Shown: positions 1 through 8,263 of the stretch, piece by piece
How positions within the stretch are numbered: position 1 is the stretch's first letter
Layout: every line of letters begins with the position of its first letter
Assembly: GCA_017415455.1 (NCBI GenBank)
Contig: JAFQGS010000047.1
Span: 1 to 64,000, forward strand
Direction of reading: 5' to 3'
Length of the DNA stretch: 64,000 nt
Source: Prevotella sp.
GTDB lineage: Bacteria > Bacteroidota > Bacteroidia > Bacteroidales > Bacteroidaceae
The notes under the pieces: model-generated
Seen by the model: the letters and a program-made list of their open reading frames with translations, nothing else
What the model was told of the DNA's origin: nothing
The model's database searches: none
Position numbers and translations under genes: made by a program

Positions 1-825
1 CGGATAGTCCTGATACCATTCGCCCGGCTGGTCGAGCAGTTGCGGCGCGTTGCTGAGCACAAACGACGAGCTGCCTCTTTCTCCGTTGATTACCGGTTGG
101 GGCCATGGGTGTGCGAACTCCAGCTGGCTTTCCGGCTCGTGGAATGTCACTATGGTGTTTCCCTTGCCGTCGTTTGTCATCGTCTTCACCCTTAGTATGG
201 CGATGGCCCAGCGCTGATGCACCATCATCTCAAGCTGACCGGCATCTGTAAGGTCTGTCTTTGGCGTAGGGATGGTTATCGAACGGTTCTCAACAGAGAA
301 GTCTTTCATGCGCTCCATCACTCCTTCGGCGAATTGCGAGGCACGAAGCGCCTTGCATCCGTCCACCCACATCTGTCTGGTGTACACTATCTTGTTGCCG
401 CATCTGGGCGCTTCCGCTGTCCATATCTTGCCCCTCAGCTGCCTGGCTATGCGCTTGTCGTCGCAGCCTTTGGTCCATCCTGTCACCTGCACGCCGCCGC
501 TTATCACGGCATTCTCTCCCTCTGCCGCGCAGATAAGAGTAGGCGATGAGACGCTTCCGCTGTCCTCCGGACGTATGAACAGCGGCTTATGCTGGCGGTA
601 TGTGCCCTCATGCAGGATGATGCGTATGCCGTCCTGAGCCTCGGCACGCTTCAGACGGCGCCACTCGCGGGCTTGCTTCAGAGCCTGCTCCACGGTTTTC
701 AGCGGTGCCTGAAGTGTTCCGGCGGCATTGTCGTCACCTCCGTTCGCCGCCACGTGTATGTCACCTGCGATTACCTTTGCGCCGCACATAAGCAGCATTG
801 CGGCAGCCATCAGTATCTTTCTCAT
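1..825 (-). CDS. Secreted right-handed beta-helix protein, putative glycoside hydrolase (N-terminal part)
   Basis: This gene is read leftward and leaves the window at base 1, so only the first 275 codons are seen. My translation starts with a signal peptide (MRKILMAAAMLLMCGAKVIA, then GDIHVAANGG). It continues with the pattern DDNAAGTLQAPLKTVEQALK, typical of the first turn of Bacteroidota parallel beta-helix proteins (GH110/GH141-like), and later has LLDQPGEWYQDY, also common in that group. The substrate cannot be told from this part. A Bacteroidota promoter lies just upstream at 851-882. The gene is divergent from the putative L-galactose operon. A role in plant cell-wall glycan breakdown is inference. 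Confidence 0.7.
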   Translation of the reverse strand, partial: MRKILMAAAMLLMCGAKVIAGDIHVAANGGDDNAAGTLQAPLKTVEQALKQAREWRRLKRAEAQDGIRIILHEGTYRQHKPLFIRPEDSGSVSSPTLICAAEGENAVISGGVQVTGWTKGCDDKRIARQLRGKIWTAEAPRCGNKIVYTRQMWVDGCKALRASQFAEGVMERMKDFSVENRSITIPTPKTDLTDAGQLEMMVHQRWAIAILRVKTMTNDGKGNTIVTFHEPESQLEFAHPWPQPVINGERGSSSFVLSNAPQLLDQPGEWYQDYP

Positions 826-850
826 AGCATATACATTATTAGTAGATGTG

Positions 851-882
851 CAAATATACTGAAAATACATATTATAAGCAAA
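851..882 (-). promoter_or_regulatory. Bacteroidota promoter for the beta-helix gene
   Basis: On the minus strand TTTG (879-882) is followed after 20 nt by TATATTTG (851-858), a full match to the Bacteroidota TTTG-N19-21-TAnnTTTG promoter. The inferred transcript start is about 20 nt upstream of the ATG at 825. Confidence 0.7.
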
Positions 883-1043
883 AAAATATCATCACTTTTC
901 TCTGCTTTGCAAAAAAGCACCGGCAGTATTGATTGCAGCGAACATCACTGCGGCTTGCCACATTCCCTTACAAGAAAAGAGACAGAGCCCGACACGTTTT
1001 ATAACACACTGACAACCAAACAGATAGACACCCCTTTGTAAAA

Positions 1044-1131
1044 GATGCCTTAACGGGTGCCAAATGATGCCTTTCCGGCGGCTGAATGATGCCTTTTCGC
1101 AGCGCATCCGGGCATCTTTCGCAAGGCATCT
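1044..1131. repeat. 22-nt-period intergenic array (GATGCC/GGCATC type)
   Basis: GATGCC occurs at 1044, 1066 and 1088, exactly 22 nt apart. The phase then continues with GGCATC at 1111 and 1125. The remainder of each unit varies. The array lies between the divergent beta-helix and aldo/keto reductase promoters, upstream of both. The rest of the 826-1274 gap holds only the two promoters. Confidence 0.8.
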
Positions 1132-1222
1132 GGTGGCAAAGGGTATCATGTATGAAACTATTTTTAACATTTCAATCATATTAAATGTCATCAAATAAAG
1201 TCTTTTTCATACCGAAAATGCG

Positions 1223-1230
1223 TATCTTTG
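1223..1230 (+). promoter_or_regulatory. Bacteroidota -7 element of the L-galactose operon
   Basis: TATCTTTG fits TAnnTTTG and sits about 45 nt before the ATG at 1275. No clear TTTG -33 box is seen. It supports the start at 1275, because the in-frame codon at 1185 lies upstream of the promoter. Confidence 0.55.
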
Positions 1231-1274
1231 ACCGCATATTGGCAAAGAGGCTAATTAACAATAAAATAAATACT

Positions 1275-2207
1275 ATGGTTTACAACGAAATTGGAAAGAC
1301 AGGAATGCGTGTGTCTAATCTCGGCTTCGGAGCATCATCACTGGGCGGAGTGTTCCACGATGTGCGTGAGGCGGAGGCCATACAGGCCGTTCATACGGCT
1401 GTGGATAACGGCATAAACTTCATTGATGTGTCGCCATACTACGGCCACTACAAGGCAGAGACGGTACTGGGCAAGGCGCTCAAGGAGATAGACCGCAGCA
1501 AGTATTATCTCTCAACAAAGGTGGGAAGATATGGAGAGAACGGCGTTAACACATGGGATTACTCGGCAAAGCGCGTCACCGACAGCGTGTTTGAGAGCAT
1601 GCAACGACTCAACATAGACTATATCGACCTCATAAACGTGCACGACGTGGAGTTCGCCGACCTCAACCAGATTGTCAACGAGACACTGCCGGCACTCGTA
1701 GAGCTCAGAGAAAAGGGCGTGGTGAAGCACGTTGGAATCACCGACCTGCAGCCAGAGAACCTCAAATGGGTCATCGAACATGTTCCGGCAGGAACCGTAG
1801 AGTCGGTGCTTTGCTTCTGTCATTACAGCCTGAACGACGAGATGCTGCTCGACTATCTTGACTTCTTCGAGACCAACAACATAGGAGTCATCAACGCATC
1901 TCCATTCTCCATGGGTCTGCTCTCACACAGAGGAGCACCCGAATGGCACCCGGCACCACAGCCACTGAAGGACGCCTGCACCAAGGCTGCGGAACACTGC
2001 GCCGCCAAGGGATACCCAATCGAGAAGCTCGCAGTGCAATACTCCACATCAAATCCTCGCATAGCAACAACTCTCTTCAGCTCTGCCAACCCGGCAAACG
2101 TACTGAAGAGCATCGGATTCGTTAACGAGCCATGCGACGAACAACTCGTGAAGGAAGTGCAGGAGATAATCGGCGACCAGATGCGTGTGCGCTGGGCAAA
2201 CACTTGA
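1275..2207 (+). CDS. L-galactose dehydrogenase-like aldo/keto reductase
   Basis: 310 aa, a single AKR TIM barrel. The catalytic tetrad is visible as Asp51 and Tyr56 (FIDVSPYYG), Lys82 (LSTKVG) and His123 (NVHDVEF). The sequence follows plant L-galactose dehydrogenase closely along its length, including VGFGAS-like, CHYSLND and ASPFSMGLL segments. It should oxidise L-galactose to L-galactono-1,5-lactone with NAD(P)+ in the cytoplasm. It is followed at 42 nt by a lactonase-type amidohydrolase and then a zinc alcohol dehydrogenase, the gene content of the L-galactose pathway characterised in Bacteroides vulgatus. L-fucose or another aldose is an alternative substrate. The start at 1275 is chosen because the promoter is at 1223-1230. 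Confidence 0.8.
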   Translation: MVYNEIGKTGMRVSNLGFGASSLGGVFHDVREAEAIQAVHTAVDNGINFIDVSPYYGHYKAETVLGKALKEIDRSKYYLSTKVGRYGENGVNTWDYSAKRVTDSVFESMQRLNIDYIDLINVHDVEFADLNQIVNETLPALVELREKGVVKHVGITDLQPENLKWVIEHVPAGTVESVLCFCHYSLNDEMLLDYLDFFETNNIGVINASPFSMGLLSHRGAPEWHPAPQPLKDACTKAAEHCAAKGYPIEKLAVQYSTSNPRIATTLFSSANPANVLKSIGFVNEPCDEQLVKEVQEIIGDQMRVRWANT

Positions 2208-2249
2208 TAACAAACTCTCACAACAGAGACAATCATCAGATAGAAAGCA

Positions 2250-3173
2250 ATGCAGTATAAAATAATCGACGCCCACTCACATCTCTGGCTCAAACAGGAT
2301 GCCACATGGAACGGAATGCATGTCAAGACGCTGCGCAACGGACGCTCAGACTTCTTCGGAGAGGAAGTACAAATGATTCCACCTTTTATGATTGACGGTG
2401 TGAACAGTGCCGAAGTGTTCATCAGTAACATGGATTATGCGCGCGTTTCGGCTGCTGTCGTAACCCAGGAGTACATTGACGGCATACAGAACGAGTATCT
2501 GGCAGACGTGCAGAAGCGCTATCCCAACCGCTTCTTCACCTGCGCCATGCCCGATTTCTTTGCCCCGGGATATGCCGAACAGGCAAAGAGCCTCATCCAG
2601 CAGGGCTTCAAAGCCATTAAGATTCCAGCCCAAAGGCTCATCGTTGACACAGGAAGGATAATGATGACAACGCCCGAGATGATGCAGATGTTTCATTACA
2701 TGGAGGACAACGGGGCTATTCTCTCCATCGATCTTGCCGACGGTGACACACAGGTGGGCGAGATGAAGGAGATAATTCAGGAATGTCCGGACCTCAAAAT
2801 AGCAATAGGCCACTTCGGAATGGTTACCAGACAGGGGTGGGAAGAGCAGATATTACTGGCCAGAAACACCAATGTCATGATTGAGTCGGGCGGAATAACA
2901 TGGCTGTTCAACAGCGAGTTCTATCCTTTCAAGGGTGCGGTGAGAGCCATAAAGGAGGCTATCGACATGGTGGGTGAGGACAAACTGATGTGGGGTTCGG
3001 ACTATCCGCGCACCATCACCGCCATCACCTACAAGATGTCTTACGACTTTGTGCAGAAGACAGAGGAGCTGAGCGAGGAGCAGAAGGCGCTCTTCCTCGG
3101 GCAGAACGCAGAGAGATTCTACGGCTTCACAGACCTTGTTGAGCTGCCTTACATTAAGAACATGTCCGAGTGA
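2250..3173 (+). CDS. Amidohydrolase-family sugar lactonase (probable L-galactono-1,5-lactonase)
   Basis: 307 aa, an amidohydrolase TIM barrel of the COG3618/COG2159 kind. Metal-binding positions are visible as His9 and His11 (DAHSHLW), His188 (AIGHFGM) and Asp251 (WGSDYPRT). Members of this group hydrolyse sugar lactones, among other substrates. It is placed between an L-galactose dehydrogenase-like gene and a galactonate dehydrogenase-like gene. That context suggests it opens L-galactono-lactone to L-galactonate. Substrate assignment rests on context; the fold and active site are clear. Confidence 0.75.
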   Translation: MQYKIIDAHSHLWLKQDATWNGMHVKTLRNGRSDFFGEEVQMIPPFMIDGVNSAEVFISNMDYARVSAAVVTQEYIDGIQNEYLADVQKRYPNRFFTCAMPDFFAPGYAEQAKSLIQQGFKAIKIPAQRLIVDTGRIMMTTPEMMQMFHYMEDNGAILSIDLADGDTQVGEMKEIIQECPDLKIAIGHFGMVTRQGWEEQILLARNTNVMIESGGITWLFNSEFYPFKGAVRAIKEAIDMVGEDKLMWGSDYPRTITAITYKMSYDFVQKTEELSEEQKALFLGQNAERFYGFTDLVELPYIKNMSE

Positions 3174-3242
3174 GACGCCCTGACAAGGTGCGCCACTTGA
3201 CAAACAATAACCTGAAAGATTAAAAACAAAACATTAAGAGAT

Positions 3243-4262
3243 ATGAAAGCATTACAGATTACAGCACCCGGCGAGATGACGGTTGTGCAACTTGAGAAGC
3301 CCGAGGCAGGTGCAGGCGAGGTGCTTGTGAAAATCAATTGCGTTGGATTCTGCGGCTCAGACCTCAACACTTATTTAGGAAGAAACCCCATGGTGAAGCT
3401 TCCTGTCATCCCAGGTCATGAGGTAGCAGCCACCGTTGAGGCAGTAGGCAGCGGCGTTCCGGAAAACATCAAGCCCGGATTGAGGGTTACTCTAAACCCA
3501 TATTCTAACTGCGGCAACTGTCCTTCATGCCGAAACGGACGCGTTAACGCCTGCCAGCACAACGAGACTCTTGGCGTACAGCGCGACGGTGCGATTCGAG
3601 AATACATGGTAATGCCATGGCAAAAGATCATACCTGCTGATGGAATGACTCCTAATGAGTGTGCTCTTATTGAGCCGATGAGCGTCGGATTCCATGCCAT
3701 AAGCCGTGCTGAAGTGACTGATATAGATACCGTAATGGTTATCGGTTGCGGCATGATTGGAATGGGAGCCATCGTAAGAGCGAGCCTGAGAGGTGCCACG
3801 GTAGTGGCTGTTGACCTTGATGATGAGAAGCTGGAGATAGCCAAACGCGTTGGTGCTCACCATGTTATAAACTCGGCTAAGGAAGACTTGCATGCCCGCC
3901 TGGCAGAGATTACAGCCGGAGCAGGCCCCGACGTGGTGATAGAGGCTGTCGGAAGCCCGTTCACTCAGAATGCAGCCATCAACGAGGTGGCGTTCACCGG
4001 CCGTGTGGTGTTTATCGGATACGCAAAGGCTGGAACTGAGTTCATCACCAAACAGTTTGTCCAGAAGGAGATGGATATACGTGGCTCGCGCAATGCTATG
4101 CCATCAGACTTCCGCGCAGTGATACAGTTCATGCAGAAGAACGACTTCCCAACAGAGGAGCTGATAAGCGCTGTTGCGACACCGGAAACTGCTCACGACG
4201 AGATGAAGAAATGGGCAGACGCACCGGCAAAGGTGTTCAGAGTGCTCGTAAACTTTGACTAA
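3243..4262 (+). CDS. Zinc-dependent alcohol dehydrogenase, probable L-galactonate 5-dehydrogenase
   Basis: 339 aa, medium-chain dehydrogenase. Catalytic zinc ligands include Cys37 (GFCGSD) and His59-Glu60 (PGHE). The structural-zinc loop NCGNCPSCRNGRVNAC follows near residues 92-106, and a Rossmann motif (VIGCGMIGMGA) near 165. It resembles LgoD/threonine dehydrogenase-type enzymes. As the last gene of the cluster it would oxidise C5 of L-galactonate to D-tagaturonate, which feeds the hexuronate pathway. The spacing of 69 nt from the preceding gene and the strong terminator after it support one operon. Confidence 0.75.
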   Translation: MKALQITAPGEMTVVQLEKPEAGAGEVLVKINCVGFCGSDLNTYLGRNPMVKLPVIPGHEVAATVEAVGSGVPENIKPGLRVTLNPYSNCGNCPSCRNGRVNACQHNETLGVQRDGAIREYMVMPWQKIIPADGMTPNECALIEPMSVGFHAISRAEVTDIDTVMVIGCGMIGMGAIVRASLRGATVVAVDLDDEKLEIAKRVGAHHVINSAKEDLHARLAEITAGAGPDVVIEAVGSPFTQNAAINEVAFTGRVVFIGYAKAGTEFITKQFVQKEMDIRGSRNAMPSDFRAVIQFMQKNDFPTEELISAVATPETAHDEMKKWADAPAKVFRVLVNFD

Positions 4263-4301
4263 GCGCACCGGGCTCTACGCCTGAGGCAGAATAAAAGAAA
4301 T

Positions 4302-4345
4302 GCCGGATGATGACACGGGAGATATTCCTTGTGTCATCATCCGGC
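4302..4345 (+). terminator. Strong intrinsic terminator of the L-galactose operon
   Basis: A perfect 15-bp stem (GCCGGATGATGACAC at 4302-4316 with its complement at 4331-4345) is followed by a T-rich run. The flanks AAGAAA/TTCTTT make it near symmetrical. Confidence 0.85.
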
Positions 4346-4404
4346 TTCTTTGTTGTTGTTATTTGTATATTGTTGATATTCAGATTGTTATATGTCATTC
4401 TCTA

Positions 4405-4497
4405 AAAGAGCATCAAATGCGCTGCGTTAAGGCATCAAACAGGGTGCGAAAGGGCATCAAACGGAGCCCGGAAAGGCATAAAACGGAACGAGGAAGA
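4405..4497. repeat. 22-nt-period intergenic array (GGCATCAAA type)
   Basis: GCATC/GCATA cores occur at 4410, 4432, 4454 and 4476, each 22 nt apart, mostly followed by AAA(C/T)G. The array sits between the convergent L-galactose operon and Fur-family gene. I see nothing else in 4346-4626 apart from it. Confidence 0.85.
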
Positions 4498-4626
4498 ATG
4501 ACGGACAGAGGGCTACCGGAACCTAATGGCATCTCACGTCATCACAAGACACTGTGCGGAAGGATGAATAACAGGCGGCGGCTTACGTCCGGGCGGCACT
4601 ATGCCAGGCGTCTGAGCCACGGCATG

Positions 4627-5064
4627 TCATTTCTGCCTGGAGGCCGCTTCGCTGCATGCCGGACAGAGTCCTTTTATCACAAAGTTGACGGATGATGTCC
4701 TGAATCCCTCCGGAAGATACACCTGCGGGATGCCGATGGCGGGAAGACAGAAGGTGCGCTGGCACCGCTCGCAGCTGAAATGGATATGACTGCCCTCGTC
4801 GGCAGGCATATTCACACCTATGCTCAGATTGTATTTCAGCGCTCCGCTGCCATCATCGGCGGCATGCACTATGCCCTTGCGCATGAAGAGCGACAGCGTA
4901 CGGGATATGGAAGACTTGTCAACGGTGCGCAGCAGACGCACAAGATCGCCCATGGTCACCATCTCCCCGCCCCTGCTCATGGCCCTGAGCACAAGCAAAC
5001 GCACTGCCGTTGGCTTCACGTCGCGGCTTTGCATGATATCGATGAAATACTTATCGCCACTCAT
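4627..5064 (-). CDS. Fur-family transcriptional regulator
   Basis: 145 aa. The N-terminal winged helix has the Fur opening VKPTAVRLLVLRAM and a recognition region DKSSISRTLSLFMRKGIV. The C-terminal half has the metal-binding pattern HIHFSCERCQRTFC and a final CPAC pair, as in Zur/Fur proteins with a structural zinc. It probably represses metal-uptake or peroxide genes; which metal it senses cannot be told. A promoter-like TACTTTTG at 5073-5080 lies so close to this ATG that the second Met (5034, 135 aa) is an equally good start. Confidence 0.8.
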   Translation of the reverse strand: MSGDKYFIDIMQSRDVKPTAVRLLVLRAMSRGGEMVTMGDLVRLLRTVDKSSISRTLSLFMRKGIVHAADDGSGALKYNLSIGVNMPADEGSHIHFSCERCQRTFCLPAIGIPQVYLPEGFRTSSVNFVIKGLCPACSEAASRQK

Positions 5065-5072
5065 TATGTCTG

Positions 5073-5080
5073 CAAAAGTA
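5073..5080 (-). promoter_or_regulatory. Bacteroidota -7 element for the Fur-family gene
   Basis: TACTTTTG on the minus strand fits TAnnTTTG. The expected transcript start nearly coincides with the first ATG, giving either a leaderless message or a true start at 5034. Confidence 0.5.
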
Positions 5081-5285
5081 ACCTAAATAGGCTGATAAAC
5101 AAAATTATAAGGGTCTTTTATGCAAACAAAAAGCACACCGGGCAACATCCGCATGACCGCCGGAGAAAAAGAAAACGGCTGCCGACGAGGTGCGCCGCAA
5201 CCGTTACTCTATTTATGAATACTTATGTATTACGAAGCGCAAGGCCCCCGGCAATACTCCCGCCAGGCATCTCACGCCACCCGGA

Positions 5286-6221
5286 TCAGTTATTCTCCGA
5301 TGCCGCCTGATGAGCCTTCATGGCCAGTTTCTTGTTTACCTTGAAGCGGTCGAAGCCCTCACCATATACGCCGATGACGGCACTCTGGCTTACGAAAGCA
5401 TTGGGGTCAATCTCGTTTATAAGGCTGAATATATACTGCGACTCGCCCTTCTTGGCAAGAACAAACAGCATCTTGACCTCTTTTCCGGAATAGAAGCCCT
5501 GTCCGTTGATGACCGTACAGCCTCTGCGCGCACTGTGATTAATCTGCTGTGCAATCTCCTCATACTTGTCGGAGATGATGAAGAACTGCACCGAACGGCG
5601 CATGGAGTTCACCACCTGGTCAATACAATAGGCGAGAATGATGAGCACCACGTATCCGTATATCACCTTTTCCCAGTCTAACAGCACAACATAACTTGAC
5701 ATGATGATGACCACATCGCACAAGAGTATCATCCTTCCGAGCGACACATCATAGTATTTGTTCACTATGGCGGCTATGATATCCGTTCCGCCTGTGCTGC
5801 CATTGGACGACAATCCAAGCCCAACGCCGCATCCACAGAAGCAAGCTCCGATGACGGCGGCCATGAACGGTTGGTCGCTCAGCAAGTGCATGTCGCCCGT
5901 AAAGCTCCCTATCAGCGACAGCCAGATGGTAAGCACCGACACGGCATATATCGTCTTGATGCAGAACTTCAGTCCAAGCACTTTCAAGGCGATGAGTATC
6001 AGAACGGCATTTATCACAAAGTATGAGTACTGAACGGGTATTCCCGTACCCCAGAAGATTACAGATGAGATACCCGCCAGACCGCCTGTTGCGATGTTGT
6101 TAGGCAACAAGAATACGGTCCATCCTAATCCATAGGATATCATTGCGATGGTTATCATCAGATAATCGCGCAGCTCTTTGAGCATGGTCTTTTTGTTAAT
6201 TCTCAGTGTATTAGATGTCAT
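5286..6221 (-). CDS. YitT family membrane protein (DUF161/DUF2179)
   Basis: 311 aa. Five to six hydrophobic segments (roughly residues 20-190) include the family pattern LLPNNIATGGLAGIS near the first helices and GLGLSSNGSTGGTDI. A soluble C-terminal DUF2179 domain follows (GCTVINGQGFYSGKEVKML, FVSQSAVIGVYGEGFD). The molecular function of the family is not settled. The start at 6221 is chosen because the promoter at 6239-6246 excludes the longer frame from 6263; Met at 6185 is also possible. The gene stands alone, convergent with nothing close. Confidence 0.85.
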   Translation of the reverse strand: MTSNTLRINKKTMLKELRDYLMITIAMISYGLGWTVFLLPNNIATGGLAGISSVIFWGTGIPVQYSYFVINAVLILIALKVLGLKFCIKTIYAVSVLTIWLSLIGSFTGDMHLLSDQPFMAAVIGACFCGCGVGLGLSSNGSTGGTDIIAAIVNKYYDVSLGRMILLCDVVIIMSSYVVLLDWEKVIYGYVVLIILAYCIDQVVNSMRRSVQFFIISDKYEEIAQQINHSARRGCTVINGQGFYSGKEVKMLFVLAKKGESQYIFSLINEIDPNAFVSQSAVIGVYGEGFDRFKVNKKLAMKAHQAASENN

Positions 6222-6238
6222 TTCATTGAATTTTGCGG

Positions 6239-6246
6239 CAAAGTTA
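6239..6246 (-). promoter_or_regulatory. Bacteroidota -7 element for the yitT-like gene
   Basis: TAACTTTG on the minus strand, a perfect TAnnTTTG, 17 nt upstream of the ATG at 6221, with a T-rich tract further upstream. Confidence 0.6.
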
Positions 6247-6450
6247 AATAAAATAAATGACAAAAAAGTTTGCGTTAAATGTTTTATTGTTTTTTATCTT
6301 CATTGCAAACAACAAATATCTTCATTGCAGACAACTGATATTGTCATTTTGAACAGCATGTATATACACATCAGACAATGGGCGAGGCATATCGCCAGAG
6401 AAAGCAGCCTTGTATCTTCCTGACTCTGAACGAGTTACAAACAGGATTCA

Positions 6451-6541
6451 AAAGATGCCTTTTTACGATGCGTTAAGGCATCAAATGCAGCGCAAAAGAG
6501 CATCACTTGCAGTGCGCTTGATGCCCTTTCGCAATGCGCCT
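6451..6541. repeat. 22-nt-period intergenic array with internal inversion
   Basis: GATGCC at 6454, then GCATC at 6478 and 6500 (22 nt apart), then inverted GATGCC at 6520. It lies between the yitT-like promoter and the 3' end of the sirtuin gene and ends close to the sirtuin stop codon. Nothing else was seen in 6247-6546. Confidence 0.75.
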
Positions 6542-6546
6542 GATTA

Positions 6547-7251
6547 TTATCTGCCCTTCGTAAGGAGGCTGAACAGCTCGCGCATGCCCTCCGAAGCGCC
6601 TTTCCTTATATGTATCATGCCCATCTGCTCGGCACCATTCACCTCGTTGGGGTCGATGATATAAATCGGGGTTCCACGTCGCGCATACCTCACCAGACCA
6701 GCTGCCGGATACACATTGAGCGATGTTCCGATGACAACAAGTATGTCGGCGTCCTGCACTTTCTCCACGGCAGTCTCTATCTTTGGCACACTCTCTCCGA
6801 AGAACACTATGTAAGGGCGCAGCAGGGAGCCGTCGCCCGCCTTCTCGCCGGGCTTCACATGAATGTGGGGAGGCGTCAGTGTGCGTATGAAATATGGATT
6901 GTCGGGGTCTTTGCTGGAACAAACCTTCATCAGTTCGCCGTGCAAATGGACCACATCCGACGAGCCGGCAGCCTCGTGAAGATTATCCACATTCTGTGTA
7001 ACGACGCACACCTGATGATGGTTCTCAAGCAAGGCAACAAGGCGGTGACCCTCATTGGGACTCACGTTGAGCAGCTCCGAGCGCCTGATGTTATAAAACT
7101 CGTTCACCAGCTCGGGGTCTCTCAGCCACCCTTCGTGCGATGCCACCTGCTCAACAGGATATTTATCCCACAGTCCTCCGGCATCTCTGAACGTGCTAAG
7201 ACCGCTCTCCGCCGACATACCTGCACCCGTAAGAAAAACTATTTTGCTCAT
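6547..7251 (-). CDS. cobB: Sir2-family NAD-dependent protein deacylase
   Basis: 234 aa. Sirtuin motifs are clear: GAGMSAESGLSTFRD, TQNVDNLHEAAG, the catalytic His in VHLHGEL, FFGESVP and VIGTSLNVYPAAGL. It should remove acyl groups from protein lysines using NAD+ in the cytoplasm. The usual four zinc Cys between the HGE and the RPxxVxFGE motifs are absent; only one Cys (KVCSSK) is seen. The start at 7251 (MSKIVFLTGAG) is typical of the family; the longer frame to 7281 adds ten unlikely residues. A promoter at 7328-7335 precedes it. Confidence 0.9.
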   Translation of the reverse strand: MSKIVFLTGAGMSAESGLSTFRDAGGLWDKYPVEQVASHEGWLRDPELVNEFYNIRRSELLNVSPNEGHRLVALLENHHQVCVVTQNVDNLHEAAGSSDVVHLHGELMKVCSSKDPDNPYFIRTLTPPHIHVKPGEKAGDGSLLRPYIVFFGESVPKIETAVEKVQDADILVVIGTSLNVYPAAGLVRYARRGTPIYIIDPNEVNGAEQMGMIHIRKGASEGMRELFSLLTKGR

Positions 7252-7327
7252 GATTGTAATGTTTTTTATGGTGATTGGCACAACGTAAAGTGCTCAACCA
7301 CACTGCGATTAAAAGTTTAACATTCTA

Positions 7328-7335
7328 CAAAAATA
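7328..7335 (-). promoter_or_regulatory. Bacteroidota -7 element for the sirtuin gene
   Basis: TATTTTTG on the minus strand fits TAnnTTTG. It gives a leader of about 70 nt and is divergent from the FKBP promoter at 7379-7386. Confidence 0.5.
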
Positions 7336-7378
7336 GTATTTTTTCATCAATAAAAGTATCATAGTCGGATAAAAATAG

Positions 7379-7386
7379 TAACTTTG
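7379..7386 (+). promoter_or_regulatory. Bacteroidota -7 element for the first FKBP gene
   Basis: TAACTTTG, a perfect TAnnTTTG followed by CAC, 45 nt before the ATG at 7431. Confidence 0.6.
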
Positions 7387-7430
7387 CACCTTATTATTAA
7401 GTATCTAATTACAAACAGAAACAGAATAAC

Positions 7431-8036
7431 ATGGACAAGTTAAGTTATGCCTTAGGATTAGGTATAGGGCAACAGTTGGCGCAGATGGGCGCAAATGAAC
7501 TGAACATCGACGACTTTGCGGCAGCGATAAAGGATGTAATCGCAGGTAATGAACTTAAGGTTTCACACCGCGAAGCACAGACAATCGTACAGGACTTCTT
7601 CCAGAAACAGGAGGAGAAAATTAACGCGGAGCGTGCCGAAAAGGGCAAGGCTGCAAAGGAAGAGGGCGAGAAGTATCTTGCGGAGAATGCCAAGAAAGAG
7701 GGCGTTGTGACACTTCCAAGCGGCTTACAGTATATGGTTATCAGCGAAGGCAGCGGCAAGAAGCCTGCGGCTACAGACAAAGTGAAGTGCCACTATGAAG
7801 GTTTCCTCATCGACGGAACGGTGTTTGACAGCAGCGTTCAGCGCGGAGAGCCTGCCGTTTTCGGCCTTCAGCAGGTGATAGCAGGCTGGACAGAGGGTCT
7901 GCAACTTATGCAGGAGGGTGCCAAGTACCGCTTCTTCATACCTTACATGCTGGCTTACGGAGCAAGCGGAGCAGGCGCGTCAATACCTCCTTATGCTGCT
8001 CTTATCTTCGATGTTGAGCTCATACAGGTGATGTAA
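7431..8036 (+). CDS. FKBP-type peptidyl-prolyl cis-trans isomerase (cytoplasmic)
   Basis: 201 aa with no signal peptide. An N-terminal helical dimerisation domain (residues 1-95, as in FkpA/Mip) leads into a lysine-rich linker and an FKBP domain (about 100-201). The domain has HYEGFLIDGTVFDSS, VIAGWTEGLQLMQEGAKYRF and a final IFDVELIQV. It should catalyse proline isomerisation and act as a chaperone. It is the first of three tandem FKBP genes; unlike the next two it lacks an export signal, so the set appears split between cytoplasm and envelope. Confidence 0.92.
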   Translation: MDKLSYALGLGIGQQLAQMGANELNIDDFAAAIKDVIAGNELKVSHREAQTIVQDFFQKQEEKINAERAEKGKAAKEEGEKYLAENAKKEGVVTLPSGLQYMVISEGSGKKPAATDKVKCHYEGFLIDGTVFDSSVQRGEPAVFGLQQVIAGWTEGLQLMQEGAKYRFFIPYMLAYGASGAGASIPPYAALIFDVELIQVM

Positions 8037-8080
8037 TAACAGCCACCGAGTGGCGTTATATATACAGACGGTTTGCGGAA

Positions 8081-8170
8081 GATGCCCGAACGCATCGCAT
8101 CTGATGCCTGAACGCACCGCATTTGATGCCCGAACAGAGCGCATTTGATGCCCTTTCGCAAGCCATCTGC
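8081..8170. repeat. 22-nt-period intergenic array (GATGCC type)
   Basis: GATGCC occurs at 8081, 8103, 8125 and 8147, spaced exactly 22 nt, one of the cleanest arrays of the window. It separates two FKBP genes on the same strand, so it is either in the 3' region of the first or transcribed through. Confidence 0.9.
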
Positions 8171-8263
8171 AAACCACTGGCAGTCAGAAGGATACACAAC
8201 CGGAGACAGAACAGGGGAGAAACAGAATAAGAATAATAATAACTAATTAACAGAAAAAGAAAA

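Noticed and set aside
4300..4695. 131-codon plus-strand frame
   Set aside because: It covers a terminator, a 22-nt array and the end of the Fur-family gene, with no family features.
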